Origin: an uncultured Eggerthellaceae bacterium
GTDB lineage: Bacteria; Actinomycetota; Coriobacteriia; Coriobacteriales; Eggerthellaceae
Assembly (NCBI GenBank): GCA_910588095.1
Contig: CAJUQH010000009.1
Location: 1-64,000, forward strand
Length of the DNA stretch: 64,000 nt
Direction: 5' to 3'
Below the pieces are notes generated by a model, which was not told the origin of the DNA, ran no database searches, and saw nothing but the letters and a program-made list of their open reading frames with translations. Shown here piece after piece: positions 44,811 through 53,834 of this stretch (position 1 is its first letter; each line of letters begins with the position of its first letter). Both the position numbers and the translations under genes were made by a program.

Positions 44811-46012
44811 GCGCAGAAGCGGCCGCTGAGCGGCTCGCCCAGCTGCGGGAGGCCAGCGCGCGCTTGGGCGCGGGGGCCTTCCTCGTGCGCGACACTTCGA
44901 ACATCGTGTGGCTGACCGCCTTCGACGACGTGTTCGACGACGAGCCGGCCCATGCTCTGTATGTGTGTCCCCAGCACGCGTGGCTGCATACCGATTCGCG
45001 CTACTCCGGTGCCTGCGAGGCAGCCGCTGTGGGCGGTCCCGTGCAGGTGAGCACGCGCAAGGGAGGCCATGCCGCCTTCGCGGCGCACCAGTGGGCAGGT
45101 CGCCCGGTTCATGCTGCCGATGCGCGGCTGGGCATCGAGGATGCCATCGCGCTTTCCGAGTACCGGGCGCTGCAGCGGGCCTTCGCTGCGGAAGGCGTGG
45201 CCCACGAGGCGGGACGGCAGGCTGCGAGCACGGCCGATGGCGCTGGTGATGCCGCTGTGGCTTCCGCGGGTCCGACGGCTGACGGCCCGTTCATCGAGAC
45301 CGATGGCGTGGTGCTGCGGCTGCGAGCGGTGAAGGATGCCGGCGAGCTGGAGCGCATGCGTGCCGCTCAAGCCATCACCGATGCCGCCTTCGCCCACATC
45401 ATAGGGTTCATGGCGCCGGGCATGACCGAACGCCAGGTGCAGCTGGAGCTCGACGACTTCATGCTCAAGCACGGCGCCGACGGGCTCGCGTTCCCGAGCA
45501 TCGTGGCCACGGGCCCCAACGGTGCGAACCCCCATGCCATCCCTAGCAGCACGGTGCTGGAAGCAGGCCAGTGCGTCGTGATGGACTTCGGCGCGCGGGC
45601 GCGCGGCTACTGCTCGGACATGACGCGCACTGTGTTCCTGGGTACCCCCGAGGGCGACATGCTGCGGGCGTGGGAGACGCTGCGGCGTGCCAACGAGCAG
45701 GTGCAGGAGAGCATTCGCCCGGGCGTGACGGGGAAAGAATGCCACGAGCTGGCCGAGCGCATCCTGGCCGAAGGCGGCTTTGCGGGCGCTATGGGCCACG
45801 GGCTGGGCCATGGAGTAGGCATCGACATCCACGAGCTGCCGGTGCTCAACCCGCGCAACGACCAGCCGCTTCAGGCAGGCAACGTGGTCACCGTGGAGCC
45901 GGGCATCTATCTGGCTGATCGCTTCGGCATGAGGCTGGAGGACTGCGGCGTGGTGACCGAGCGCGGCTTCGACCGCTTCACCCAGTCCACCCACGACATG
46001 GTGGTGCTGTAA
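44807..46012 (+). CDS. pepP: M24 family Xaa-Pro peptidase
   Basis: 401 residues from GTG 44807. The N-terminal creatinase-like domain (NIVWLTAFDDVFDDEPAHALYV) has a ~30-residue Ala/Gly-rich insert near residue 140. The C-terminal pita-bread domain has metal ligands in MDFGARARGYCSDMTR, the His of MGHGLGHGVGIDIHE, and Glu in VEPGIYL and LEDCGVV. It cleaves X-Pro peptides. It is commonly linked to aroQ and efp in Gram-positive bacteria; efp is not visible next to it here. Confidence 0.92.
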   Translation: MSAEAAAERLAQLREASARLGAGAFLVRDTSNIVWLTAFDDVFDDEPAHALYVCPQHAWLHTDSRYSGACEAAAVGGPVQVSTRKGGHAAFAAHQWAGRPVHAADARLGIEDAIALSEYRALQRAFAAEGVAHEAGRQAASTADGAGDAAVASAGPTADGPFIETDGVVLRLRAVKDAGELERMRAAQAITDAAFAHIIGFMAPGMTERQVQLELDDFMLKHGADGLAFPSIVATGPNGANPHAIPSSTVLEAGQCVVMDFGARARGYCSDMTRTVFLGTPEGDMLRAWETLRRANEQVQESIRPGVTGKECHELAERILAEGGFAGAMGHGLGHGVGIDIHELPVLNPRNDQPLQAGNVVTVEPGIYLADRFGMRLEDCGVVTERGFDRFTQSTHDMVVL

Positions 46013-46044
46013 GCCGCGCATCGCCCTTGGTGCCCCACTCCCTA

Positions 46045-46059
46045 ACCAGGCAGGTTTGC
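46045..46059 (+). repeat. Left 15-bp direct repeat flanking ATPase cassette 2
   Basis: ACCAGGCAGGTTTGC, repeated perfectly at 47576-47590. The two copies bracket the repeat array and ATPase gene. Confidence 0.8.
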
Positions 46060-46095
46060 TGCAAATCCTATTCCGCGCCCTCTATCAGGCAAAAT

Positions 46096-46183
46096 CACGG
46101 AATTATACGTTTTTTCGCTCATTTCATCACGAAATTATGTAATATTCCGTGGTTATCACCACGGAATTATGTAAAAATTCGTG
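46096..46183 (+). repeat. Three phased dyad repeats (32-bp period) upstream of ATPase 2
   Basis: CACGRAATTAT begins at 46096, 46128 and 46160, exactly 32 bp apart. The second and third copies extend into 24-bp dyads (CACGRAATTATG...ATTYCGTG). The right half of the first copy is degenerate. The array ends about 20 bp before the start codon. Confidence 0.8.
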
Positions 46184-46202
46184 ATATGAGGACTAGGCTA
46201 CG

Positions 46203-47561
46203 ATGAAAGGGCTTCCCATGAGAAGGCATATAACTGCGAAGCTCGAAGAGTGGAAGCGCTCGCCGCGGAGGAAGCCGCTGCTGCTTCGGGGAGCTCGGCA
46301 AGTAGGGAAGACCTGGGCTCTCACTGAGTTCGGGCGTGCTTCCTATGAGAACCTGGCTTACTTCAACTTCGACCTCAACGCGGAATACAGGCAGTTCTTT
46401 CAGCTGACCAAAGACCCGCATCGTATCATGGAGAATCTGGCTGCCGCCAGCGCTCAACCTATCTTCCCCGAGAAGACCTTGATCGTGTTCGACGAGGTGC
46501 AGGCGTGTCCCGAGGCCATCGCGTCGCTCAAGTACTTCTGCGAGCAGGCACCGGACTATCACATTGCTTGCGCTGGGTCGCTGCTCGGGGTGGCTCTGTC
46601 GCATCCGGCATCTTTTCCTGTGGGCAAGGTGGACGTGATGGATATGCACCCTATGACCTTCGAGGAGTTCTTGGCTGCAGGCGACGGGGCAATCTTGGCG
46701 GCGTATCTTAGGGGGGTTGATGCTCTTGAGCCCCTACCTGATGCGTTCTTCAACCCGCTGTTGGAGAAGCTGCGTCTCTACTTCCTGACCGGCGGCATGC
46801 CCGAAGCGGTGCTCGTGTGGCTTGAGACCCGCGATGTGGGGGCGTTGCAAGCCACGCTGAGCAACTTGCTCGACCTTTACGCGCTTGATTTCCAGAAGCA
46901 CGCGCCGGAATCGCTTTTCGCGAAGATAGAGCTCGTGTGGCGGTCGATGCCCTCGCAGCTTGCGCGCGAGAACAAGAAGTTCCTCTATAGCTTGGTACGG
47001 GAAAGCGCCCGTGCCCGCGAGTACGAGGATGCTATCGAATGGCTGGTCAAGGCCGAGCTGCTGACCAAGGTGACGCGCTGCGCGAAGCCCGCCCTTCCGC
47101 TGAGCGCCTATGACGAGCCGCAGGCGTTCAAGCTGTACCTGCTCGATGTGGGTCTGCTGCGGCGGTTTTCGTCGTTGGCTCCCTCGGCCATAACGGAGGG
47201 CAACCGCCTGTTCACGGAATTCAAAGGGGCATTGACGGAGAACTTCGTGCTACAGGAGCTGCTGCCTCAGTTCGATGCGCGCCCACGCTACTGGGTTATG
47301 GATAACCCGCGATACGAAGTGGACTTCATGGTGCAATCGGACAACGACATCGTTCCCATTGAGGTCAAGGCGGGCGAGAACGTGAAGGCGAAAAGCCTAC
47401 GGAAGTATCGCGAGAAGTACGAGGCCGCAACGCCGCTGGCGGTGCGCTTCTCGCTGCGCAACCTGACGTGCGAAGGGGGCGTGCTCAATGTGCCGCTTTT
47501 CATGGCTGGCCAAACCGAGCGCTTGCTGCAGCTTGCCAAAGAAGGACCCTGCCGTCGCTAA
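46203..47561 (+). CDS. AAA-type ATPase with DUF4143 C-terminal domain (ATPase 2)
   Basis: 452 residues from ATG 46203, or 447 from ATG 46218, which aligns better with the start of ATPase 1 (MRRHITAKLEEWK against MLRRKAEKALAEW). Walker A is RGARQVGKT, Walker B is LIVFDEVQA, and the C-terminal YEVDFMV...VPIEVKAG is the D...ExK motif of DUF4143. It is clearly related to the protein at 3859-5160 but diverged. It lies between the aro block and LRR gene 3, inside a 15-bp direct repeat pair and behind its own phased array. The cellular role is unknown. Confidence 0.9.
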   Translation: MKGLPMRRHITAKLEEWKRSPRRKPLLLRGARQVGKTWALTEFGRASYENLAYFNFDLNAEYRQFFQLTKDPHRIMENLAAASAQPIFPEKTLIVFDEVQACPEAIASLKYFCEQAPDYHIACAGSLLGVALSHPASFPVGKVDVMDMHPMTFEEFLAAGDGAILAAYLRGVDALEPLPDAFFNPLLEKLRLYFLTGGMPEAVLVWLETRDVGALQATLSNLLDLYALDFQKHAPESLFAKIELVWRSMPSQLARENKKFLYSLVRESARAREYEDAIEWLVKAELLTKVTRCAKPALPLSAYDEPQAFKLYLLDVGLLRRFSSLAPSAITEGNRLFTEFKGALTENFVLQELLPQFDARPRYWVMDNPRYEVDFMVQSDNDIVPIEVKAGENVKAKSLRKYREKYEAATPLAVRFSLRNLTCEGGVLNVPLFMAGQTERLLQLAKEGPCRR

Positions 47562-47575
47562 GGCTCAGACGCTTG

Positions 47576-47590
47576 ACCAGGCAGGTTTGC
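47576..47590 (+). repeat. Right 15-bp direct repeat flanking ATPase cassette 2
   Basis: Second copy of ACCAGGCAGGTTTGC. Its last four bases form the start of the -35 box of LRR gene 3. Confidence 0.8.
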
Positions 47591-47616
47591 GCTTTCTCTC
47601 GAAGGTGTGCTAGAGT
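47587..47616 (+). promoter_or_regulatory. Promoter of LRR surface gene 3
   Basis: TTGCGC (47587-47592), 18 bp, TAGAGT (47611-47616), the same boxes as before LRR gene 2, including GTGC just before the -10. Confidence 0.65.
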
Positions 47617-47701
47617 GCGCATCACTTGGCGGCTTCGAGCTTCACCTGTTGCAATGCGAGCGCAGGGGCAGCAAGGACGCTGAGCAAAACGGGAACATAC
47701 T

Positions 47702-47727
47702 TTGCTTTCGCATCGGGAAGGAAGCAA
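47702..47727 (+). promoter_or_regulatory. Leader hairpin presenting the Shine-Dalgarno, LRR gene 3
   Basis: TTGCTT/AAGCAA around TCGCATCGGGAAGG. It is the same as in LRR gene 2 except for one loop base. Confidence 0.5.
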
Positions 47728-47733
47728 GACGAA

Positions 47734-50700
47734 ATGCGAATCGGTAACGCCTTGCGGCATGCTGCCGCATCATCTTTCGGCATAGCCTTGTCTATCATGT
47801 TGGCTTCAAGCCTGCTGCCCGCTGACGCCTTGGCAGAAGGCGTGGGGGGGGTAGCCCTCTAAGCCAAAGCGAACCAGATCCTGGTTCGGAGGTCCCTTCA
47901 GCCTCTGAAGAAGCTGCGGAAGGCGCCGCTGCGGATGGCGGTGCAGGCGCTGATGCGGAAGGCGGGCCTTCCGTCACCCTGAGCGAAGGGGCCGCAGGCC
48001 CCGCAGTCGAAGAATCCAGTTCAAAACTACAAACCTTGGCCTCTGCCCTTGCGGGCAAGCCCGCCGCGTTCGTCAACGCCGATGTCGCCCTCGATGGTGA
48101 GCCTATTGTGGGCTCCTTCACCGTCGATGGTTTGACCTTCGCGGTCACAGGGGAATCCCACGTCGAGCTCGTCGGGGTTGCCCCTTCCGTCACCTTGAGC
48201 GGAGCTGCCGAAGGCGGCGAAGCCGAAGGGCCCGATGAAGGCCACGCCAGCGAAGCTAGCGTCGCCAACCTCACCCTCCCCGGATCCGTCACCTACTCCG
48301 ACACTGACTACGCCCTCGCCTCCATTGGCGCCTACGCGTTCTACCTCTCGGGCGTGGCCGATGTCATGCTGCCCGCAAGCGTGAACGATGTTGATGACCG
48401 TGCGTTCCGCTCGAGCGACGTCGCCAACGTCACCGTCGCCGACGGCAACCCCAGCTTCTCCTCCTACGACGGCGTCCTCTACGACGCCACCCGATCAAGC
48501 CTCCTGCTCATTCCCGGGGGCAGGCAGGGCGCTGTCCGCATCTCCGACAAGGCCGAGGAGGTGGACGCGTCGGCCTTCTCGCATTGTGCTGGCGTGGATT
48601 CGATCTCGGTCGATGCGGGCAGCGCGCACCTCTCCTCCTGGGAAGGACTCCTATACGATGCCGATGGCACGACGCTCCTGCGCGTGCCGGCAGGCGCCAC
48701 CGACATCACCATACGAGAGGGCTGCACGACCATAGCCGCCGGCGCCATGGAGGGCTGCGCGAGCCTTGAGCGCATCAACGCACCATCGACCGTGACCTCC
48801 ATCAGCCCGGATGTGTTCCATGCGCTGCCAACAGTGAGCCTGCCAGCCGCCGCTTTTGCAAAGGAGGCAACGCAGCTCACGGCCATGGTTGCCTTGTCCG
48901 CTACCGGGGAGGATTCCCCACGAATAGACCCGAGCACCATTTTCGTCACAGTGCCTTCTGAGGCCAATGCGATGCTATGGCGCAAGGTTGGGCTCGTGCT
49001 TGCATCAAACGCCTTGGTTGATGCAGATGAGCCAGCTGCCCAATCGCCAGCTCTATTTGGAGCACCGCGTGTTGCCGGCTATGATTCGACTGCGAATTTC
49101 AGCAGTGTTTTGGGTGGTGGAAATGCTCAATGGTCTTTCAATTCCTCTAGTGGCAATCTGACGATTTGCTGCCATGTCATGGGTGGCCGTCCTTCGATCA
49201 TCGATGATCAATTCAAGTACACTGTCGGCTCTGGTGACCGAGTCAATTACTCAGCTGTCCCTTGGTATAGCTTCAAGGATGAGATAAAGAGCATCACATT
49301 CATCGACTTCGACGCAACGGACACGACGGCATGGTTTGCGGGCTGCCGCAACCTTGAGAGCATAAGGTTCGTTGCGCAGAACACGGCAAAGCCGCCGCTA
49401 TCGTCGGTCGTTTCGACATCTCGCATGTTCGAGAGCTGTGGAAAGCTTAAGGCCATTCCCTCGAACTTTACGTTGGAGGCTTCGACGGAGCTCGTGTCGA
49501 CCAATCATATGTTCACCGATTGCGTAAGCTTGTCGGGCAGCATCCCCGCGGGTATGACGCTCACAGCAAGCGGGAAAAAGCTCGTCCAAGTGGCATGCAT
49601 GTTCGCCAATTGCGTGAAGCTATCTGGCGAGATTCCTTTTACGCTAGAGAATTATGCTGGCACGGGTTTCGACTATATGTTCGCATCTTGCCGGAAGATA
49701 ACCAACATACCGTCTCGTTTCACGATGCCGTCTGGCGCAACCGTGACATCTGCTTTCAAGGTGACGATGGACGCGGCCGCGATTCGTGCTGGACAAGGCG
49801 ATGGAAGCATCGATTTAAACGGCAAGCTGGTGACCACTTATGCGGGAACGAATAGCGTTGTCAAAGGGCTGAACTGGGACCTATGGGAACGGTCGCTTGG
49901 AACTCAGAGATATGAGATTGTGTTCAACACGAACGGGGGAAGCGGGGAATTCTACCAGACAAGGGTGGGCGCCGTTTATGGGTCGCAGCTCCTCTATAGC
50001 ACTCCGGTTTACCGTCTGCCCTCTCCCGCGTTGGAGAAGACGGGGTATGGCAATTGCGACGGATGGATTCTCGGCAAAGCCACAGGCGATAAAACCCATG
50101 GGCTCGGCGCGGAGGTCTCTAACCTTACGGCTACGCCGAATGGCACCGTAACGTTCTACGCGCACTATACTCCGAACGACTATGCGATCTCGTTCGATGT
50201 CAACGGAGGCAAGGATGCTCCCAACAACAAGCCGGTCGATGCGACCGCCACATTCGATGCTGCGTTGCCGGCCATCGGCGCCAACAAGCCAGTGCGGGAT
50301 GGTTACGCTTTCAGCGGGTGGTATGACACCAGCGCCGCCACAGGCGGGAACATGTACTACGATGCGGAGAATAGGGCAGTACCGGGGAAGGCTTGGGACA
50401 AGGCCGACAATACGACCCTGTATGCGCGTTGGACGCCCAACAGCTACACCATCGCCTTCGACTCCCAGGGCGGGCCGGAGGTGGCATCCATGCAAGCGAC
50501 CTATGACTCCGATGTGACGCTGCCCCAGCCTGGTGGGCGCGAAGGCTATGCGTTCGGGAGCTGGAATACCGAAGCTGACGGAAGCGGGGCGGCTTATCAA
50601 GCCGGCATCGCTCTTGCGAAGCCCAACTTGACGACAAGCGGCACGGTTCCGCTTTATGCCCAATGGGTCGCGATCGAAGAAGCAGTCGTGCCCCTTGAGG

Positions 50701-51110
50701 TGACCGCGCGGGTGGACGTGCTCGGCATCGAGGACCAGACGCCAGCAACGGGCTACATCGAGTCACGCTGCGGCGAGCCGCTGAAGGTGGCCTCTGTTGA
50801 GATCACCTCGCTGCCTGGCGCGACCGAGCTGTTCGGCGCGGGCAACGAATCCCAAGTGCAGCTTCAAGCGCTCGCAGGGGAAGGCGCCGCATGGCAGCCT
50901 GGCGGTGCCAACGCCAGCTTCTCGTTCCCGCTGGGGGCTTCCGCGACCGAATCGGACGCAGGCAAGCTGGCTGCCCTCACCATGCAAGCCTACGAGGATC
51001 GCGTCCCGATAAGCTACCGCTTCGCGATACCCGAGGCGCTGCTGTCCAGCCTAGCCGAAACCACCAAGCCTGTCTGCTCGGTGGCCTACACGGTGGCGCT
51101 GGTGAGCTAA
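47734..51110 (+). CDS. BspA-like LRR surface protein 3, phase-variable, frame broken (OFF) at a G8 tract
   Basis: An ATG at 47734 after GGGAAGGA encodes a signal peptide (GIALSIMLASSLLPADALA). Eight Gs (47844-47851) then lead to TAA 47860-47862, giving 42 residues. The body frame is open through the tract to 51110, with a TTG at 48036 as first alternative start. With nine Gs the product is 1125 residues: linker, FTVDGLTFAV module, LRR_5 repeats (about 170-370), a DUF285-like set of Cys-containing repeats (RMFESCGKL, HMFTDCVSL, CMFANCVKL, YMFASCRKI; about 565-665), three InlB-type repeats (e.g. GYAFSGWYDTS, GYAFGSWNTE) and the shared C-terminal domain ending SVAYTVALVS. There is no sorting signal. 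Likely a surface adhesin; the ligand is unknown. Confidence 0.8.
47844..47851 (+). repeat. G8 homopolymer switch, LRR gene 3
   Basis: The flanks are slightly different from genes 1 and 2 (GTG-G...TAGCCCTCTAAGCC), but the tract length, the TAG and TAA stops and the required +1 shift are the same. An 8-bp hairpin CGAACCAG-atc-CTGGTTCG lies at 47870-47888. Confidence 0.85.
47967..48017 (+). repeat. 51-bp palindromic coding repeat, copy F
   Basis: Translated PSVTLSEGAAGPAVEES. Central GGGGCC-gca-GGCCCC hairpin. Confidence 0.7.
48183..48233 (+). repeat. 51-bp palindromic coding repeat, copy G
   Basis: Translated PSVTLSGAAEGGEAEGP. CTGCC-gaa-GGCGG stem with one wobble pair. Confidence 0.7.
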
Positions 51111-51117
51111 AATCGCT

Positions 51118-52689
51118 TTAGCGCAGGCTCACGCCCAGGAAGTCCACGCCGTCGGTGGTGAGCGGCTCGAACCCGCGCAGGTCGCTGGCGCGCCAGGTGG
51201 TGCCGGCATCGAGGAACGCCACCGGCCACAGCGGCGCCTGCTCGGCGATGATGGCGAAGCACTCCTCCCACAGCTTGCGCTGCGCGCTCTCGTCGGCAGC
51301 CTCGCGCGCCTGTCGCATGAGCGATCGCGCCTCATCGGCTGCTTCGCCGCTCCAGCGGCCCAGCCGCTCGGGCGCCACCTCGCCGCCGTAGCGCCAGGTG
51401 AGTATCAAGTCCACGTCGAAGCCCAGCAGGGTGGGGTCGTCGAAGCACAGCGCCACGTCGAAATCCGACACGCTGCCGGCCAGGGTGCCGGGCTGCTCGC
51501 TCACCGTGGCCTTGACGCCCGCTTGCACCCAGTCGGCGCAGATGCGGTCGGCCAGCGGCCGCAGGCTCTCGTCTTGCAGGTCGAGCGCCACCGAAAGGTC
51601 TTGGGCGCCAGCCTTCTCCAGCAGCTGCCGCGCGCGCTCGGGGTCGTGGCTGTAGGCTGCCTCGGCCCGCATGTAGCCGGTGTGGGTGATGGGCAGCACG
51701 CCGGTGGGCACGGTGGCTCGGCCGCCGAGCACCTCGCTCACGGCCAGGTCGTAGTCGATGGCGTACAGCAGCGCCTGGCGCACCCGCACGTCGTCGAAGG
51801 GGGCCTTGGCGCAGTCGAACAGCACATAGGGCGATGCGAACCCGGGCACGTACTCGGTGGTCAGTCCCTCTTGGCCCACGCCCTCGCCGTCGGCAGGCAT
51901 CACATCATCGGCCACCAGCACCTCGCCTGCGGCGGCAGCGCCCAGCCGCGCCGCGCCTTCCGCCATGAAGCGCCACTCCATGGCCGAGCAGGTGGGCGGC
52001 TCGCTGCCATTGTAGTAGCCGTTGGGCAGGAACGCCATGCGGCCCTCCTCGGCCGAGAGCTCGCTTAGCAGCCAGGGACCCGTGCCCGCACCGGCCGCTG
52101 CCGCGCCCTCGGCTCCTTCGCTGGGCGGCAGCGTCACCGGCACTAGGGCCAGGCGCTCGCGCAGCAGCAAGGGCAGGGGGTAGGCCAGCGTCACGCGCAC
52201 CGTGGTGTCGTCCATGGCGGCGACGGACTTGATGGGCGCCAGCAGCACGCCATAGGTGGCGTTGCTGGAGCGCAGCCGCTCGAACGCGGCGGCCACGGCC
52301 TCGGCTGTGACGGGCGCGCCGTTGCCGAACGCCGCATCGGCGCGCAGGGCCACGTCGTACACGGTGGGCGACACCTGCGTCGGCGCGCCGGCAGCCAGGC
52401 CCTCCACGGGCTTGAAGCTGTGGGGGTCGATGTCGTAGAGCCCCTGGGCCGTGTGCCGCAGCAGCGAGAGCGCGCCGGGCGTGATGGTCCCTTCGGGCGG
52501 CAGGGCGGGCAGGGGGTAGGGAAGCGCGGCCGAAAGGCTGGTGGGCGCTGCGGGTTCGGCGGGGCCTTCTGCAGCTTGGCCGGCGCATCCAGCGATCCCA
52601 GTAGCGGCCAGCAGCGCGCCTGCGCCGGCGGCTGCCGCCACGAACTGCCGGCGGGTAAGCGGAATGGGCTGTGCCTCGTGCTTTTCCAT
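51118..52689 (-). CDS. ABC-type peptide/nickel substrate-binding lipoprotein (SBP_bac_5)
   Basis: 523 residues from ATG 52689. The signal has both a twin-arginine stretch (LTRRQFVAAAAG) and a lipobox ending in Cys (GIAGC), so it is probably exported by Tat and lipidated. The mature part has the family 5 pattern: reduced-length N-terminal lobe with SFKPVEGLA and YDVALRADAAFGNGAPVTAEAVAAAFERL, then VRQALLYAIDYDLAVSEVLGG and the DVALCFDDP region. It binds oligopeptides or a similar ligand for an ABC importer, but no permease or ATPase gene is adjacent. It converges with LRR gene 3, their ends only 7 bases apart. Confidence 0.88.
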   Translation of the reverse strand: MEKHEAQPIPLTRRQFVAAAAGAGALLAATGIAGCAGQAAEGPAEPAAPTSLSAALPYPLPALPPEGTITPGALSLLRHTAQGLYDIDPHSFKPVEGLAAGAPTQVSPTVYDVALRADAAFGNGAPVTAEAVAAAFERLRSSNATYGVLLAPIKSVAAMDDTTVRVTLAYPLPLLLRERLALVPVTLPPSEGAEGAAAAGAGTGPWLLSELSAEEGRMAFLPNGYYNGSEPPTCSAMEWRFMAEGAARLGAAAAGEVLVADDVMPADGEGVGQEGLTTEYVPGFASPYVLFDCAKAPFDDVRVRQALLYAIDYDLAVSEVLGGRATVPTGVLPITHTGYMRAEAAYSHDPERARQLLEKAGAQDLSVALDLQDESLRPLADRICADWVQAGVKATVSEQPGTLAGSVSDFDVALCFDDPTLLGFDVDLILTWRYGGEVAPERLGRWSGEAADEARSLMRQAREAADESAQRKLWEECFAIIAEQAPLWPVAFLDAGTTWRASDLRGFEPLTTDGVDFLGVSLR

Positions 52690-52942
52690 GGGGGCTATTC
52701 TACCGCAACGGGCTGCCATTGGCCGTCGACCGCTCGGCCCCCCATATGCCGCCGTTCGCTTGGGGCGGCTCGCCGGGCCCTTCCCACTTACCGAGCCGCA
52801 CGGCCCGCGCCCTTGCCGCGGCCCCGGCAGCGCGGCGGCTCGGGGCAGCGCGGCTGGTATCATGCCAAGTGTTCTTTAGTCTTATATCTCATGAGTCTTT
52901 AAAGGGCATCCCCATGGCATTTGACCAGAAAGAGAGGAAGGT

Positions 52943-53518
52943 ATGTCCCAGCTGATTGAGATCCGTTGGCACGCTCGTGCCGGCCAGGGCGCTGTGACCG
53001 CCGCCAAGCTGGTGGCCGACACCGCGCTGATGGACGGCGCTTACGTCCAGGCCATGCCCGAGTACGGCCCCGAGCGCACCGGTGCCCCCCTGAAGGCGTA
53101 CACGCGCGTATGCTCCGAGCCCATCGAGGTGCACAACAACATCACCAACCCTGGCATCGTGGTCGTGCTCGACGACACGCTGCTCGACACGGTGGATGTG
53201 GCCGAGGGCATCGCCGATGATGGCGTGGTCATCCTGAACACCGAGCTGTCGGCGCCCGAGGCCCGCGCCAAGCTGGGCGTGGCCGACACCGTGAAGGTGG
53301 CCGTGGTGGACGCTTCCGGCATCGCGCTGGACACCATCAAGCGCGACATCCCCAACACCCCCATCGTGGGCGCGCTGTCCAAGGTGACCGGCGTCGTGCC
53401 CGTGGACCAGGTGAAGGAGCGCCTGCGCATCACGTTCGGCAAGAAGTTCTCCCAAGAGATGATCGACGCCAACCTTTCCTCCGTCGACCGCGCTTACGAA
53501 GAGGTGGTGTGCGCATGA
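52943..53518 (+). CDS. porG: 2-oxoacid (pyruvate):ferredoxin oxidoreductase, gamma subunit
   Basis: 191 residues. EIRWHARAGQGAVTAAKLVADTA, MPEYGPERTGAPLKAYTRV and LDDTLLDTVDVAEG are characteristic of the gamma subunit. First of four genes (gamma, delta, alpha, beta), the arrangement of four-subunit POR/VOR enzymes of anaerobes. AGAGAGGAAGG precedes the ATG. The 253-base gap upstream, shared with the divergent lipoprotein gene, holds no other gene; TATCAT near 52858 may be a -10 box. Substrate specificity is inferred. Confidence 0.93.
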   Translation: MSQLIEIRWHARAGQGAVTAAKLVADTALMDGAYVQAMPEYGPERTGAPLKAYTRVCSEPIEVHNNITNPGIVVVLDDTLLDTVDVAEGIADDGVVILNTELSAPEARAKLGVADTVKVAVVDASGIALDTIKRDIPNTPIVGALSKVTGVVPVDQVKERLRITFGKKFSQEMIDANLSSVDRAYEEVVCA

Positions 53519-53829
53519 AGATGACCGAGATCGAGCAGTTCGACAGCTGGGCCCCCGAGCAGATCCCCGAGGGCTTCGTGTGCGAGGCCGGCACGTCCGA
53601 GCTCTACATCACCGGCGGCTGGCGCTCCATGCGCCCCGTGTGGGACCAGGACAAGTGCACGAGCTGCATGCTGTGCTGGATCGCCTGCCCCGATTCGTCC
53701 ATCCAGGTGTCCGACGGCGCCATGGTGGGCATCGACTACGACCACTGCAAGGGCTGCGGCGTGTGCGTGCACGAGTGCCGCTTCGGCGCCCTTGAGCTCA
53801 TCCGCGAAGACGAAGCAGAGGAGGCGTAA
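53515..53829 (+). CDS. porD: 2-oxoacid (pyruvate):ferredoxin oxidoreductase, delta subunit
   Basis: 104 residues with two ferredoxin-type [4Fe-4S] motifs, CTSCMLCWIACP and CKGCGVCVHECR. It transfers electrons from the catalytic subunits to ferredoxin. The ATG at 53515 overlaps the gamma stop (ATGA). The alpha gene starts 5 bases after its stop, following GGCGTAAGGG. Confidence 0.94.
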   Translation: MKMTEIEQFDSWAPEQIPEGFVCEAGTSELYITGGWRSMRPVWDQDKCTSCMLCWIACPDSSIQVSDGAMVGIDYDHCKGCGVCVHECRFGALELIREDEAEEA

Positions 53830-53834
53830 GGGTT

